The notes under the pieces: generated by a model
The model's input: only the letters and a program-made list of their open reading frames with translations
The model's database searches: none
Told to the model about the DNA's origin: nothing
From: Liolophura sinensis
Taxonomy: Eukaryota; Mollusca; Polyplacophora; Chitonida; Chitonidae
NCBI RefSeq assembly: GCF_032854445.1
Contig: NC_088300.1
Coordinates: 1,056,001 to 1,120,000, forward strand
Reading direction: 5' to 3'
DNA length: 64,000 nt
Shown here: one piece after another, positions 48,085 through 57,605 of the stretch
Layout: the number at the start of each line of letters is the position of its first letter
How positions within the stretch are numbered: the first letter of the stretch is position 1
Position numbers and translations under genes: made by a program

Positions 48085-48186
48085 AGAGACAGGCACAGAT
48101 AAAAGCAGACGACATGTATGAGGTACCGTTACCCATAAACCGGCGAAGCGTTCCAGAGCGGAATGTCCCATCACGTACAACCGCCA
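48085..48186 (+). CDS. Scaffold exon: ERQAQ-type, unit 1
   Basis: 102 nt, phase 1-1, between GTATGACAG and A|GTGAGT. Encodes ERQAQIKADDMYEVPLPINR then RSVPERNVPSRTTA. MYEVP fits the YxxP pattern. Homologous to 57504 (MYAVP). The preceding ATG at 48078 is open in frame but lies in the splice acceptor region. Confidence 0.66.
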
Positions 48187-49235
48187 GTGAGTATCACAAT
48201 CAGCCACATGTAGCATGTCGTTTGCAAGCCCGTTTAACTTACCTACATGCCGTTTGCAAGCCCGTTTAACTTACCTACATATCGTTTGCAAGCCCGTTTA
48301 ACTTACCTACATGTCGTTTGCATGTCCTTTTAACTTACCTACATGTCGTTTGCAAGCCCGTTTTACTTACCTACATGTTGTTTGCATGTCCTTTTAACTT
48401 ACCTACATGTCGTTTGCAAGCCCGTTTAACTTATCTACATGTCGTTTGCAAGCCCGTTTAACTTATCTACATGTCGTTTGCATGTCCTTTTAACTTATCT
48501 ACATGTCGTTTGCAAGCCAGTCTAACTTACCTACATGTCGTTTGCATGTCCTTTTAACTTATCTACATGTCGTTTGCATGTCCTTTTAACTTATCTACAT
48601 GTCGTTTGCAAGCCCGCTTAACTTACCTACATGCTGTTTGCAAGCCCGTTTAACTTACCTACATGTCGCTTGCATGTCCTTTTAACTTATCTACATGTCG
48701 TTTGCAAGCCCGTTTAACTTACCTGTATGCCGTTTGCAAGGCCGTCTAACCTACCAGGATGTCGTTTGCATGTCCTTTTAACTTTCTTGCATGTCTTTTG
48801 CATGTCCATCTAACTTACCTGCATGTCGTTTGCATGTCCATCTAACTTACCTGCATGTCGTTTGCATGTCCATCTAACCTACCTGTATGTCGTTTGCATG
48901 TCCATCTAACTTACCTGCATGTCGTCTGCATGTCCATCTAACTTACCAGTTATGTCGCTTGCATGTTTACATAACTTACATGCATGTCGTTTGCATGTCC
49001 ATCTAACTTACCTGTATGTCCTTTGCAGGTCTTTCTAACTTACCAGTTATGTCGTTTGCATTTTTACATAATTTATGCGCATGTCATTTGCATGTCAATC
49101 CAACTTATCTGTATGCCCTCTGCATGTCACGTAACTTAAATGCATGTTTCCAATTCCCAGTAAGACTTTTGCGAATATACTATAACCTGTGACAATGCAT
49201 GTGAAATGTTAACATAAACGTGGTTATTACTGCAG
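48187..49235. repeat. 32-bp minisatellite with U1-like ACTTACCTA/G, unit 1
   Basis: About 29 copies of a 32-bp unit: AACTTACCTACATGTCGTTT then GCAAGCCCGTTTAA or GCATGTCC. Each unit carries ACTTACCTA or ACTTACCTG. Fills the intron between the ERQAQ exon and the split exon; equivalent array at 57610. Ends with the acceptor TACTGCAG. Confidence 0.92.
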
Positions 49236-49286
49236 ACTGTGATGACGGTGACGGTTTTATCAATGACGAACAGAAAACGTTGAGTA
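49236..49286 (+). CDS. Transposon-split exon, left half
   Basis: Left part of a 99-nt YDDP-type exon: encodes CDDGDGFINDEQKTL up to the TA target at 49285-49286. Here the motif is INDEQ: both the tyrosine and the proline of IYDDP are lost. The right half resumes at 51309. Removing the transposon and one TA restores exactly 99 nt. Confidence 0.6.
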
Positions 49287-49605
49287 CACTGTTGACCATA
49301 AAGTTGGAATAAATTAATTCGACGACTGAATTCGGAGTTATTCTAATTGTACGCGGTATTGAATGCTTGATTATGGCGTAGATATCAGCATAACACCAAA
49401 TGTTGGTCTTTTCTACACATATCAGCCTATTGTAATCTTTAATGGATCGATTATAGGCTGTAGAACGGCGTAAAAACAAAAACTGGCAATACAAGACGAA
49501 AGGATTGAAGGCTTTACTGCAATGTCTCCATATCACAAACATAAACGTATTTGTTCCCTTCGTATTATAAGTTACAGACAATACAGTTTGTAAGAGAAAC
49601 AGTCA

Positions 49606-50628
49606 TTAATATCTCGTACGACCACCCCTGACACGAATCAATGCGTCAAGACGTCGTTGCATGCTATCGACCAGATTGTTAATGAATTCAATGGGCAGAA
49701 CGTTCCACTCATTGATCAGAGCCTGTGCCAGTTCTTGCAGATTTTCAGCAATATTGTCACGTGCGTTGATGGCTCGCCCTAACTTGTCCCAGGCATGTTC
49801 TATTGGGTTCATATCAGGGGAACACGATGGCCAAGGTAACTGCTCCACCCTTTCTGCCCGAAGAAATTCTCGTGTTGCAGGGGCCCTGTGTGGTGTAGCG
49901 TTGTCGTCTTGCAAACCAAAATTGTCTCCATAAACCCTTCGTGCGTATGGAAGGCAATGGTTTTCAAGGATATCAATGTACACGACGGCGTTGACGTTTT
50001 CGTCGGGCACCACCAACGGCGTTTTTCCACCATAGTGAATACCTGCCCAAACCATTACTGAACCGCCACCCCCTTGATTGTTTTCCTGCACACAGTTATC
50101 TCGAAGGCTTTCTCCTCGCAAACGACGAACCCTTTGCCTTCCGTCCACAGGTTTCAGGAAGAAGCGACTCTCATCCGTGAAGAGCACATGTCGCCAATGC
50201 CCTAACTGCAATTGTCTGTGCTCCCTAGCCCAGCGAAGCCTTTGGACTCTATGTTGGGCGGTTAGGCGGGGATATTTGGTCATACGTCTTGCTCGATAAC
50301 CATGCTGAAGTAATCTGCGATTCACCGTTGTTCGGGAAACATTGATTCCGTAATGCCTCCGCCACAAACGGCGAAGATGGTTCGCAGACATTTTCCGGTT
50401 TGTGCGAGAGAGATTGAGCAGTCGGCGGTCATCCCGTCTCGTAGTCAGTCGTGGTCGTCCTGGAGTTTGACGTGGCCGCAAATGACCCACGTCTCGATGA
50501 CGTCTGATGATTTTGCTGACTGTACTTTGCGATATGCCTACAAAATCGGCAACATCGGACTGTTTGTAGCCTTCTTGATGGAGGGCAATCACTCTCCGGC
50601 GTATTGGCATTGGAGTAGCACGAGGCAT
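49606..50628 (-). CDS. Tc1-type DD34E transposase
   Basis: 340 residues from the ATG at 50628, the usual Tc1 length; the frame stays open further upstream but without a better ATG. N-terminal paired-like helix-turn-helix (EGYKQSDVADFVGISQSTVS, residues 19-38), a GRPR box (57-60), a second HTH region with NVSRTTVNRRL (96-106), then the catalytic core: D152 in FTDESRF, D242 in LQDDNATPH and E277 in SPDMNPIEHAW, with 34 residues between the second D and E. GGGGSVMVWAG is the family glycine-rich box. It cuts and pastes the element at TA dinucleotides. All three catalytic residues and the frame are intact, so it may be autonomous. Confidence 0.95.
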   Translation of the reverse strand: MPRATPMPIRRRVIALHQEGYKQSDVADFVGISQSTVSKIIRRHRDVGHLRPRQTPGRPRLTTRRDDRRLLNLSRTNRKMSANHLRRLWRRHYGINVSRTTVNRRLLQHGYRARRMTKYPRLTAQHRVQRLRWAREHRQLQLGHWRHVLFTDESRFFLKPVDGRQRVRRLRGESLRDNCVQENNQGGGGSVMVWAGIHYGGKTPLVVPDENVNAVVYIDILENHCLPYARRVYGDNFGLQDDNATPHRAPATREFLRAERVEQLPWPSCSPDMNPIEHAWDKLGRAINARDNIAENLQELAQALINEWNVLPIEFINNLVDSMQRRLDALIRVRGGRTRY

Positions 50629-50743
50629 AGCCGGAATCCCCGCTACACTACTTTTTGTTCCATGCGAAACCGAGAACTCCGTTATGCGCGATGTAATTTG
50701 ACCTCTCTGAATGAAGATCACTGGAGAAGCACCAGGCACAGGG

Positions 50744-51097
50744 AGTGAGTGAGTGAGTGCTTGGGGTTTAACGTCGTACTCAACAATTTTTCAGTCATAT
50801 GACGACGAAGGAATCATTAGGGTGCATGCACGTATAATGTGCCTCCTTGTTGCAGGACGGATTTCCACCGCTCTTTTATTTAGTGCTGCATCACTGAGAC
50901 AACTTACCGAAGGCAAGTAAGCCGCCCCGCCCGAGCCATTATACTGATACGGGTCAACCAGTCGTTGCACTATCCCCTTCATGCTGAACGCCAAGCGAGG
51001 AAGTTACAACTTCCTCTTTTAAAGTCTTAGGTGTGACTCGACCAAGGATTGATCCTGGATAAGTGGACGCTCTACCAACTGTGCTATCCGGGCCGGT
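50744..51097 (-). mobile_element. Full-length CACT-tailed SINE nested in the transposon
   Basis: Minus orientation, about 354 bp. On minus it starts with the tRNA-like head ACCGGCCCGGATAGCACAG TTGG (A box) and has GGTCGAGTC (B box), then the conserved body and a CACTCACTCACT tail. Flanked by CACCAGGCACAGGG at 50730-50743 and 51098-51111. It lies upstream of the transposase ATG in the same orientation. The best reference copy of this family in the window. Confidence 0.95.
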
Positions 51098-51308
51098 CAC
51101 CAGGCACAGGGCTTTTTATCACTACCATCAGAGCCTGAGAATATGTAATTCTCATGTTAGCATAGAATAAAACATTTTTGTACACGTAGTAGAGAGAGAT
51201 TATGCATCAATTCGTGTCGGCTTATATTATTTTTGAGGCGAAAAATAATATTAAACTTCTGGGATTGTGGCTAAAATATTTTATTCCAACTTTATGGTCA
51301 ACAGTGTA

Positions 51309-51356
51309 GTTCCTCAGGTGGGCCTCACAAGTCTTCACCGTCACAACGTCCACGAG
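51309..51356 (+). CDS. Transposon-split exon, right half
   Basis: Resumes GTTCCTCAGGTGGGCCTCAC after the TA at 51307-51308 and ends at CGAG|GTGGGT. Encodes SSGGPHKSSPSQRPR, like the sister exons. Confidence 0.6.
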
Positions 51357-52151
51357 GTGGGTTTACATGTTCAGTCAAAATAAAAGAAATGGGTGCCCTT
51401 CCATGGTTCTTTCTTATGTCTAACTGTTGAATTCGAACTGGTTGATTTTTTAGGGATCCCGTTGTTCCCGAACGGGATTCCTATTGTAATCGTTCTGTTT
51501 TTTCTTCTTATTTTTTTCACCGACTTTGTTAGCAGGGAAACTCCTACACCGTTCAACACAGAAGTCCCAAATTTTGCTCATATATTTTGGCGGTGAATAT
51601 CTCGGGTCAAATTCTCCATTTTTTTCTAGGTCACGTGGTTCGGCCGCCATATTGAATTTTGTGTAAAACCTATAAAAATCTTCTTATCAAGAACCACTGA
51701 ACCGATTGTTTTCAAATTTGACATGCAGCTAGAAGGTCACGAGTTACAAAAGTTTGCAAAAATGGTTGACTTCCGGTCAAAACTCTGGAAGCTCGCCATT
51801 GGTCCAAGTTGTGAGTTCACAAAAAGTTCTGAAATGTCAATTGTTCCCAAGGTATTCTAATGTATCTTGAGCTGCTGATTCCGAATCTGCTTTTATTTTT
51901 TGCATATCTGTGTAACTTTTTGAGATATAAGCAAAAAACTAGAAAAGTTACGTAATTTCAATGACCTGTAACTGGAGAACTATGGGAGCTAGAAATGTGC
52001 AACCTGCACCAAATTGTAGCCCAAGACATGCTCTTTCGAGCGCTTGCCAACGGATTGAGCTACGATCAATAGTTTTCTCGCTAGATGCGTTTAAATGACA
52101 ACACCGTTTTTTGTTTAGAAAAAGATGGGAATCCTATTGCTTTAACATTGA

Positions 52152-52264
52152 GTTAGATGGGGACTGGACTGGGTTTATAGTATTTGACCTGATGCTTTCG
52201 GCTACACTGTCCGTGATCTCCCGAAACGGTTGTAGGATGACAGTGATTCCAGTTCCCATCTAAC
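52152..52264. other. 17-bp inverted repeat inside the insertion
   Basis: GTTAGATGGGGACTGGA (52152-52168) is the reverse complement, with one mismatch, of TCCAGTTCCCATCTAAC (52248-52264). Could be a small nested element. Confidence 0.55.
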
Positions 52265-52558
52265 GCCAGTACTCTATTAGATGGCGTAGAATTCTAACTA
52301 CAACAGCAAACGACGTGGACATGTGAAACTTAGCTTTGTTTTGCGCAGGCCTTGTCATCTTTACTATACGCTTATAAGGCCAGGGTGATTGACAGACATT
52401 ACAATGTGCTGTGGTCAAGGTGTTGACTTTCTAACAACGGCCTAGATATCAGTGGAGCAGTGAGTCTGTTTATGGCAGGTTGTGGATTGAGACATGAAAG
52501 TACAAACTTTGATTTTTCTTCTTTCTTTCTTTTCTCTTACCGCTGACGCCTGTCAGTC

Positions 52559-52717
52559 ATGTCAGAGTTCGATCCCAGCTTAGCCAATTTGTCAGGCGAT
52601 GAAAATGTTGTGAATTTCAAGGTTTTAAGTAGGCTGCTAGGCGTATTTGGATGTTCTGATGACGAATCTGGTGTTTTTTCCTTTCTCCGACGCATGGTTT
52701 TACGCCAGTTGCTATGA
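52559..52717 (+). pseudogene. 52-codon open frame, possible transposon gene remnant
   Basis: Starts with ATG, encodes MSEFDPSLANLSGDENVVNF and later SDDESGVFSFLRRMVLRQ, ends TGA. The block at 53037 reads PDHESGLISFRRRIVLPQ in the same orientation, so similarity is better at protein than at DNA level, which suggests coding ancestry. I recognise no family. Confidence 0.3.
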
Positions 52718-53428
52718 AAGTGCGAAAAACTGCAATTTTCGCCCACATTTGGAAGTCACGTAGGTGACCACCCATTGTGGTATTTGCTAAGTGATCTGCA
52801 GCTGTGCAGCTGAAAATGACTGAGTACAAAGGGCTATATGGATACTATAGGCGTGCGGAAAATCATGGAAGTGTGTCAATAAATGAGGGAGTTGCAGTGC
52901 TTCAAATATTGTCCAAAGGCCGATTTGCTGTGTTTGCCACTTTGACGTCCCCATGTTATTTGATGCATTTTAAATGCATTTGCGACTAGGATGAAGGCAC
53001 GAACATTGTAAGCATGCTACCCGACATAGTTTGACGTCCGGATCATGAATCTGGACTTATTTCTTTCCGGCGACGTATAGTTTTGCCGCAAATTGCGATC
53101 AAAACGCGAAAAAGCGCTTATCCCACCATATTTGGAGGTCTGGTGAGAGATAAACGTTACGGCTGCAAAGCTGAACATCACTGAGTGGAAAGTGCTACAC
53201 ACGTACTCTATGTGTGCTGAAAATCTTGGATCTGTGTCAACACCTACAGGACATGAAGGGGAAAACGTCATCGAACCGATCAGGGATCCCGGCCTAGGAC
53301 CTGCTGTTCGCAGATCCATTCTAGTTCTTTTTGTTTTTGACTTTTATTTTTGTTTTTATTGTTGCTTAACAATTTCAGACTGCCCGTGAAAATGACTTTG
53401 TTTACTGTTATATCCTGTTTATTTGCAG

Positions 53429-53539
53429 CAGAGAAACAGGAACAAGTTAAAACCGACGAAGACTACATGTATGCCGAAGCCATAGCCCGGAGAAGGGCGC
53501 CAGAGCAGTACGCATCACCTCTTACAGCCACGGTTGATG
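53429..53539 (+). CDS. Scaffold exon: AEK-type, unit 2
   Basis: 111 nt, phase 1-1, between ATTTGCAG and G|GTGAGT. Encodes AEKQEQVKTDEDYMYAEAIA, then RRRAPEQYASPLTATVD. Nearly identical to 39389 and 58976. Confidence 0.72.
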
Positions 53540-53774
53540 GTGAGTATCACATACCACTGGCAAATCATCTGCATGTCGGCTGCATATCCGTCTAACATAC
53601 CTGAATGTCACTTACATGTCCAATTAGCTCACCTAAATGTCGTTTGTATATCCATCTGACAATAAGCCCTATTCGCATGTTTCATGTTGTATTTTCTGCT
53701 AAGACTTTTGTGAATATACTATAACCTGTGACAATGTCTGTGAAATGTTAATTCTAACGTGGTTATTACTACAG

Positions 53775-53873
53775 ACTATGATGACGGTGACGGTTTTATC
53801 TATGACGACCCGAAAACGTTGAGTAGTTCCTCAGGTGGGCCTCACAAGTCTTCTCCGTTACAACGTCCACGAG
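53775..53873 (+). CDS. Scaffold exon: YDDP-type, unit 2
   Basis: 99 nt, phase 1-1, between TACTACAG and G|GTGAGT. Encodes DYDDGDGFIYDDPKTLSSSS then GGPHKSSPLQRPR. GTTGAGTAGTTCCTC here is the uninterrupted form of the transposon target. Confidence 0.72.
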
Positions 53874-54039
53874 GTGAGTTCAGATGTTTCCACCGTGAAT
53901 CTTTCGTCTGCCTCACTGTTGAGTTTGAGTTGGTTGTGTTTCTTTCATTTTAAGCTAAAGCATAATAAAAGACTTGAACACTTCTGTTCATGTCTGAATT
54001 AGTTCTGATGGTAAAAGTCTTACAAATCCCATAAATACC

Positions 54040-55065
54040 AAGGGCCTCACTGAGTGACCGCCTACCAAATACCTCACCAAGTCACCACCTACCAAATTCC
54101 TCATTGAGTAACCACCTACCAAATATCAAAGTGAGAGTTCACCAGTCAAATACCACAATGAGTGACTAATAACCAGGTACCACGTTCAGCTACGAAATAC
54201 CACAATGAGTGATAACCTATCAAATACCTATCAAAATCACAATGATAGATCACTTAGCAAATACCACAATGGGTGGTCCCCTACCAAACTCCACAATGAG
54301 TGACCACCTACCAAGTATCACAATCAGTGATCACGTACAAAATACCACAATGAGTGATCACCTACATAATACGACAATGAGTGATCACCTACCCAATACC
54401 AAAATGAGAGATCACCTACCATATACCACAATGGGTGATAACATGCTTAATATCACAAAAGGTGATTACATACCAAACTTTACAATGGATGCTTAGATAC
54501 CAAATAACACAATGAGTGATGGGCTAACAAATATCGTAATGAGTGATCATCTACCACATACCACAATGAGTGATCACCTACCACATACCACAATGAGTGA
54601 TCACCTACCAAATACCACAATGAGTGACCACCTACCCAATACCACAATGACGGATCACCTACCCAATACCACAATGTGATCACCTACCACATACCACAAT
54701 GAGTGATCACCTACCACATACCACAATGAGTGATCACCTACCAAATACCACAATGAGTGACCACCTACCCAATACCACAATGACGGATCACCTACCCAAT
54801 ACCACAATGTGATCACCTACCACATACCACAATGTGATCACCTACCACATACCACAATGGGTGATAATATCACAATGGGTGATTACATGCCAAATTTTAC
54901 AATGAGTGATTACCTAATAAATACCACAATGCGTGATCACCTTCCAAATACCACAATGAGTGATCACCAACCAAATATCACACTGACTGATCACTTATCA
55001 AAAACCACATCGTGTGACGACAACCTAATACCATATTCAGTGACCACATACCAAACAATTCCTTG
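54040..55065. repeat. 27-bp minisatellite, unit 2 intron
   Basis: About 37 copies of the CACCTACCAAATACCACAAT unit, in the intron equivalent to 42885-44815. A multi-unit block is repeated around 54545-54680 and 54680-54815. Confidence 0.93.
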
Positions 55066-55196
55066 ATAGAATGGTAAAACTAAATTATATTTGATTTAAA
55101 CGTAGAGGATATGTAAAATATGTCAGCGGGATACGTTTTAACCAGTTCGAGCTCATTTTTGACGTTAAAATAACAAGCGTTTATTTACGTACGCAG

Positions 55197-55298
55197 AGAG
55201 ACAAATAAAGGTTAAAACAGACGACGACTACATCTATGATGTACCCACAAACAGGCGAAGTGTGCCAGAGCGGAAAGCCTCTTCGCGTACAACCGCTG
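55197..55298 (+). CDS. Scaffold exon: ERQIKV-type, unit 2
   Basis: 102 nt, phase 1-1, between GTACGCAG and G|GTGAGT. Encodes ERQIKVKTDDDYIYDVPTNR then RSVPERKASSRTTA. IYDVP matches the Abl/Crk-type motif exactly. It is the intact sister of the decayed exon at 44959. Confidence 0.7.
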
Positions 55299-55339
55299 GT
55301 GAGTATTATAATCTACTACATGTAGCATGTCCATCTTAC

Positions 55340-55800
55340 TGATTTGAATGCCTTTTTCATGTCCATCTTACTTATTTCTTACTTATTTGAATGTAATCTT
55401 ATTTATTTATTTTAATCTTACTTATTCCTTACTTATTTGAATGGCTTTTTCATGTCCATCTTACTTATTTCTTACTTATTTGAATGTAATCTTACTTATT
55501 TATTTTAATCTTACTTATTCCTTACTTATTTGAGTGCCTATTTGCATGCTCATCTTACTGATTTGAGTGCCTTTTTCATGTCCATCTTACTTATTCGAGT
55601 GCCGTTTCCATGTCCATCTAACTTACTTGCGTGCCGTTTCCATGTCCATCTAACTTACCTGTATGTCGTTTGCTTGTCTACCTAGCTTACCTGCATGCTG
55701 TTTTCATGTCCATCTAATTTACCTTCATGTAACACTGTATTAGCATGTTTTATGTTATATCAATTGTTAGATCATGCCAAATGGGCACATTATCATGTTT
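55340..55800. repeat. Diverged 31-bp and related repeats, intronic
   Basis: TTTTTCATGTCCATCTTACT, TTACTTATTTGAATG and CATCTAACTTACTTGCGTGCC repeats, equivalent to 45060-45340. Confidence 0.8.
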
Positions 55801-55804
55801 TTTC

Positions 55805-56300
55805 TTCTGTCTAATACCGGCCCCGATGGCTCAGTTGGCAAAGCGTCCCCTTCTGTCTAATAACAGCCCCGGTGGCTCAGTTTGCAAAGCGTCCCCTTCT
55901 ATCTAATACCGGCCCCGGTGGCTCAGTTAGCAAAGCGTCTCCTTCTATCTATACCGGCCCCGGTGGCTCAGTTAGCAAAGCGTCCCCCTTCTGTCTAATA
56001 CCGGCCCCGATGGCTCAGTTTGCAAAGCGTCCCCTTCTGTCTAATACCGGCCCCGGTGGCTCAGTTAGCAAAGCGTCCCCTTCTATCTAATACCGGCCCC
56101 GGTGGCTCAGTTAGCAAAGCGTCCCCTTCTTCTAATACCGGCCCCGATGGCTCAGTTTGCAAAGCGCCCCCTTCTGTCTAATACCGGCCCCGGTGGCTCA
56201 GTTAGCAAAGCGTCCCCTTCTATCTAATACCGGCCCCGGTGGCTCAGTTAGCAAAGCGTCCCCTTCTTCTAATACCGGCCCAGATGGCTCAGTAGCTCAA
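55805..56300 (+). repeat. Tandem array of SINE tRNA heads, 11 copies
   Basis: Eleven 46-bp units with CCGGCCCCGGTGGCTCAGTT, spaced at about 55817, 55864, 55910, 55955, 56001, 56048, 56094, 56140, 56186, 56232 and 56277. The last one leads into a CACT-tailed SINE. Equivalent to the seven-copy array at 45416 but independently expanded. Confidence 0.88.
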
Positions 56301-56590
56301 GGGTGAATCATCGGTGGGGTCACACGCAGGACATTAAAAGAGGAAGTTGTAGCTTCCTCAGTTGGCGCTCAGCATTAAGAGGATAGTGCGACGACTGGTT
56401 GACCCGTATCAGTATGATGGCTCGGGCGGGGCGTATTACTTGCCTTCGGTAAGTCGTCTCAGTGAAGCAGCACTAGATAAAAGAGCGGTGGAAATTAGCT
56501 TGCTTCAAGGAGACACATTACATGCACTGTAAGGACTCCTTAGTGGTCATATGACTGAAAATTGTTAAGTACGACGGTAAACCCTAAGCA
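56276..56590 (+). mobile_element. CACT-tailed SINE attached to head array
   Basis: Body with AGGAAGTTGTAGCTTCC, GACTGGTTGACCCGTATCAG and GTAAGTCGTCTCAGTGAAG, tail AAACCCTAAGCACTC. Positionally homologous to 45690; the tail CACT run is short. Confidence 0.85.
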
Positions 56591-56639
56591 CTCTAATTGT
56601 TGAGTTTTAGTTTGCTTTTTTTTACTTTTTTATTTCTTA

Positions 56640-57503
56640 TTATTGTTTGTTAACGCCATATTGACGAATTTTTCGCTGATGTGATGGCGGTCAGCTTTAT
56701 GGGTGAAGAAAACCGAAGTGCCTTACAGTTCCTTACAATGCAAAACTACCGACCTTTGCCTAGTGAACAAATATACAAATATAACAATGAGTGACCACCT
56801 ACCAAATGCCAGAGTAGGTAATTACCTCCCAAAAACCACAATGGACGACCAGCTTACCGAGCACAGCCTAATTTGTTCATTTCTCTACAAAATATCGTCT
56901 GAATCCCGACCAGGACCGACCAGAAGAATACACTGATTCTCGACTTAATCTCACCAGAATATTGTCTATATTTTTAATCTCGTCAGATCGTTGGGGTATC
57001 CTCGACTTAATCTCACCAGAATATTGCCTGTATTCTGAATCTCGTCAGATCGTTGGGGTATCCTCGAAAGCTGAACTTTCAACTCAGCTTTTGAAGATCG
57101 ACGTTCGTGCGACAAAGCGAGATTAGAACGAGATTGTGGAAACTGCGACATTCTGACGTGCGAGTCTCGTCCAAATGTCGCTTTCTCATAACATTGGAAG
57201 GCATGTTAAAGTGTAGAGTAGAGAAGGTCATATGCTAACGAGTCTCACACGACAGCGCAAGATTCGGTTGAATCTCACAAAAGTTAGTCGGGTCTTGGTT
57301 TTACAATGTGGCTTTGTCGTGCTTATCTTGACCTAGTGGGGGCTAAATGTCTCAGGGTCGTTCGAATATCGTTCTAAATGGTTTAGCGTAAGTATGAGAG
57401 AGAGTGAGCATGAGCGGATCCGGCTTCCATAGTAACGGGGTACGGTGTAGCCAGTCTGAGTTCAATTTGACAGTTTAGGACAACGTTTATTTACGTATGA
57501 CAG
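56640..57503. other. Intron homologous to unit 1
   Basis: GATGTGATGGCGGTCAG (56678), two or three 27-bp units (56780-56860), and from 56890 a block matching 47515-48084, including a local duplication of CTCGACTTAATCTCACCAGA (56939, 57001). Confidence 0.75.
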
Positions 57504-57605
57504 AGAGACAGGCACAAATAAAAGCAGATGACATGTATGCGGTACCGTTACCCATAAACCGGCGAAGCGTTCCAGAGTGGAATGTCCCATCACGTACAAC
57601 CGCCA
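57504..57605 (+). CDS. Scaffold exon: ERQAQ-type, unit 2
   Basis: 102 nt, phase 1-1, between GTATGACAG and A|GTGAGT. Encodes ERQAQIKADDMYAVPLPINR then RSVPEWNVPSRTTA. MYAVP replaces MYEVP of unit 1. Confidence 0.68.

Larger units (their letters stand above)
49287..51306 (-). mobile_element. Intact Tc1/mariner transposon with nested SINE
   Basis: Bounded by perfect 27-bp terminal inverted repeats (49287-49313 and 51280-51306) starting CACTGTTGACCATAAAG, and by TA on each side (49285-49286, 51307-51308). Contains an uninterrupted 340-codon DD34E transposase on the minus strand and a SINE (50744-51097). Without the SINE and one target duplication it is about 1.65 kb, normal for Tc1 elements. 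Intact ends and ORF suggest recent activity. Confidence 0.95.
51357..53428. other. Intron with a 1.87-kb insertion specific to unit 1
   Basis: The equivalent intron in unit 2 (58778-58975) is 198 bp. Both share CAAAATAAAAGAAATGGGTG at the left and CTTTTTGTTTTTGAC at the right, so 51452-53325 is extra. The insertion begins AGGGATCCCG and has another AGGGATCCCG near its end (53282). It has an inverted repeat at 52152-52264 and two diverged similar blocks at about 52655-52900 and 53037-53260. Family unknown. Confidence 0.75.

Noticed and set aside
50629-50739. A 377-residue transposase starting upstream of 50628
   Set aside because: The extra 37 codons have no ATG start (the frame opens with GTG at the SINE target duplication), while 340 residues from the ATG is the normal family length.
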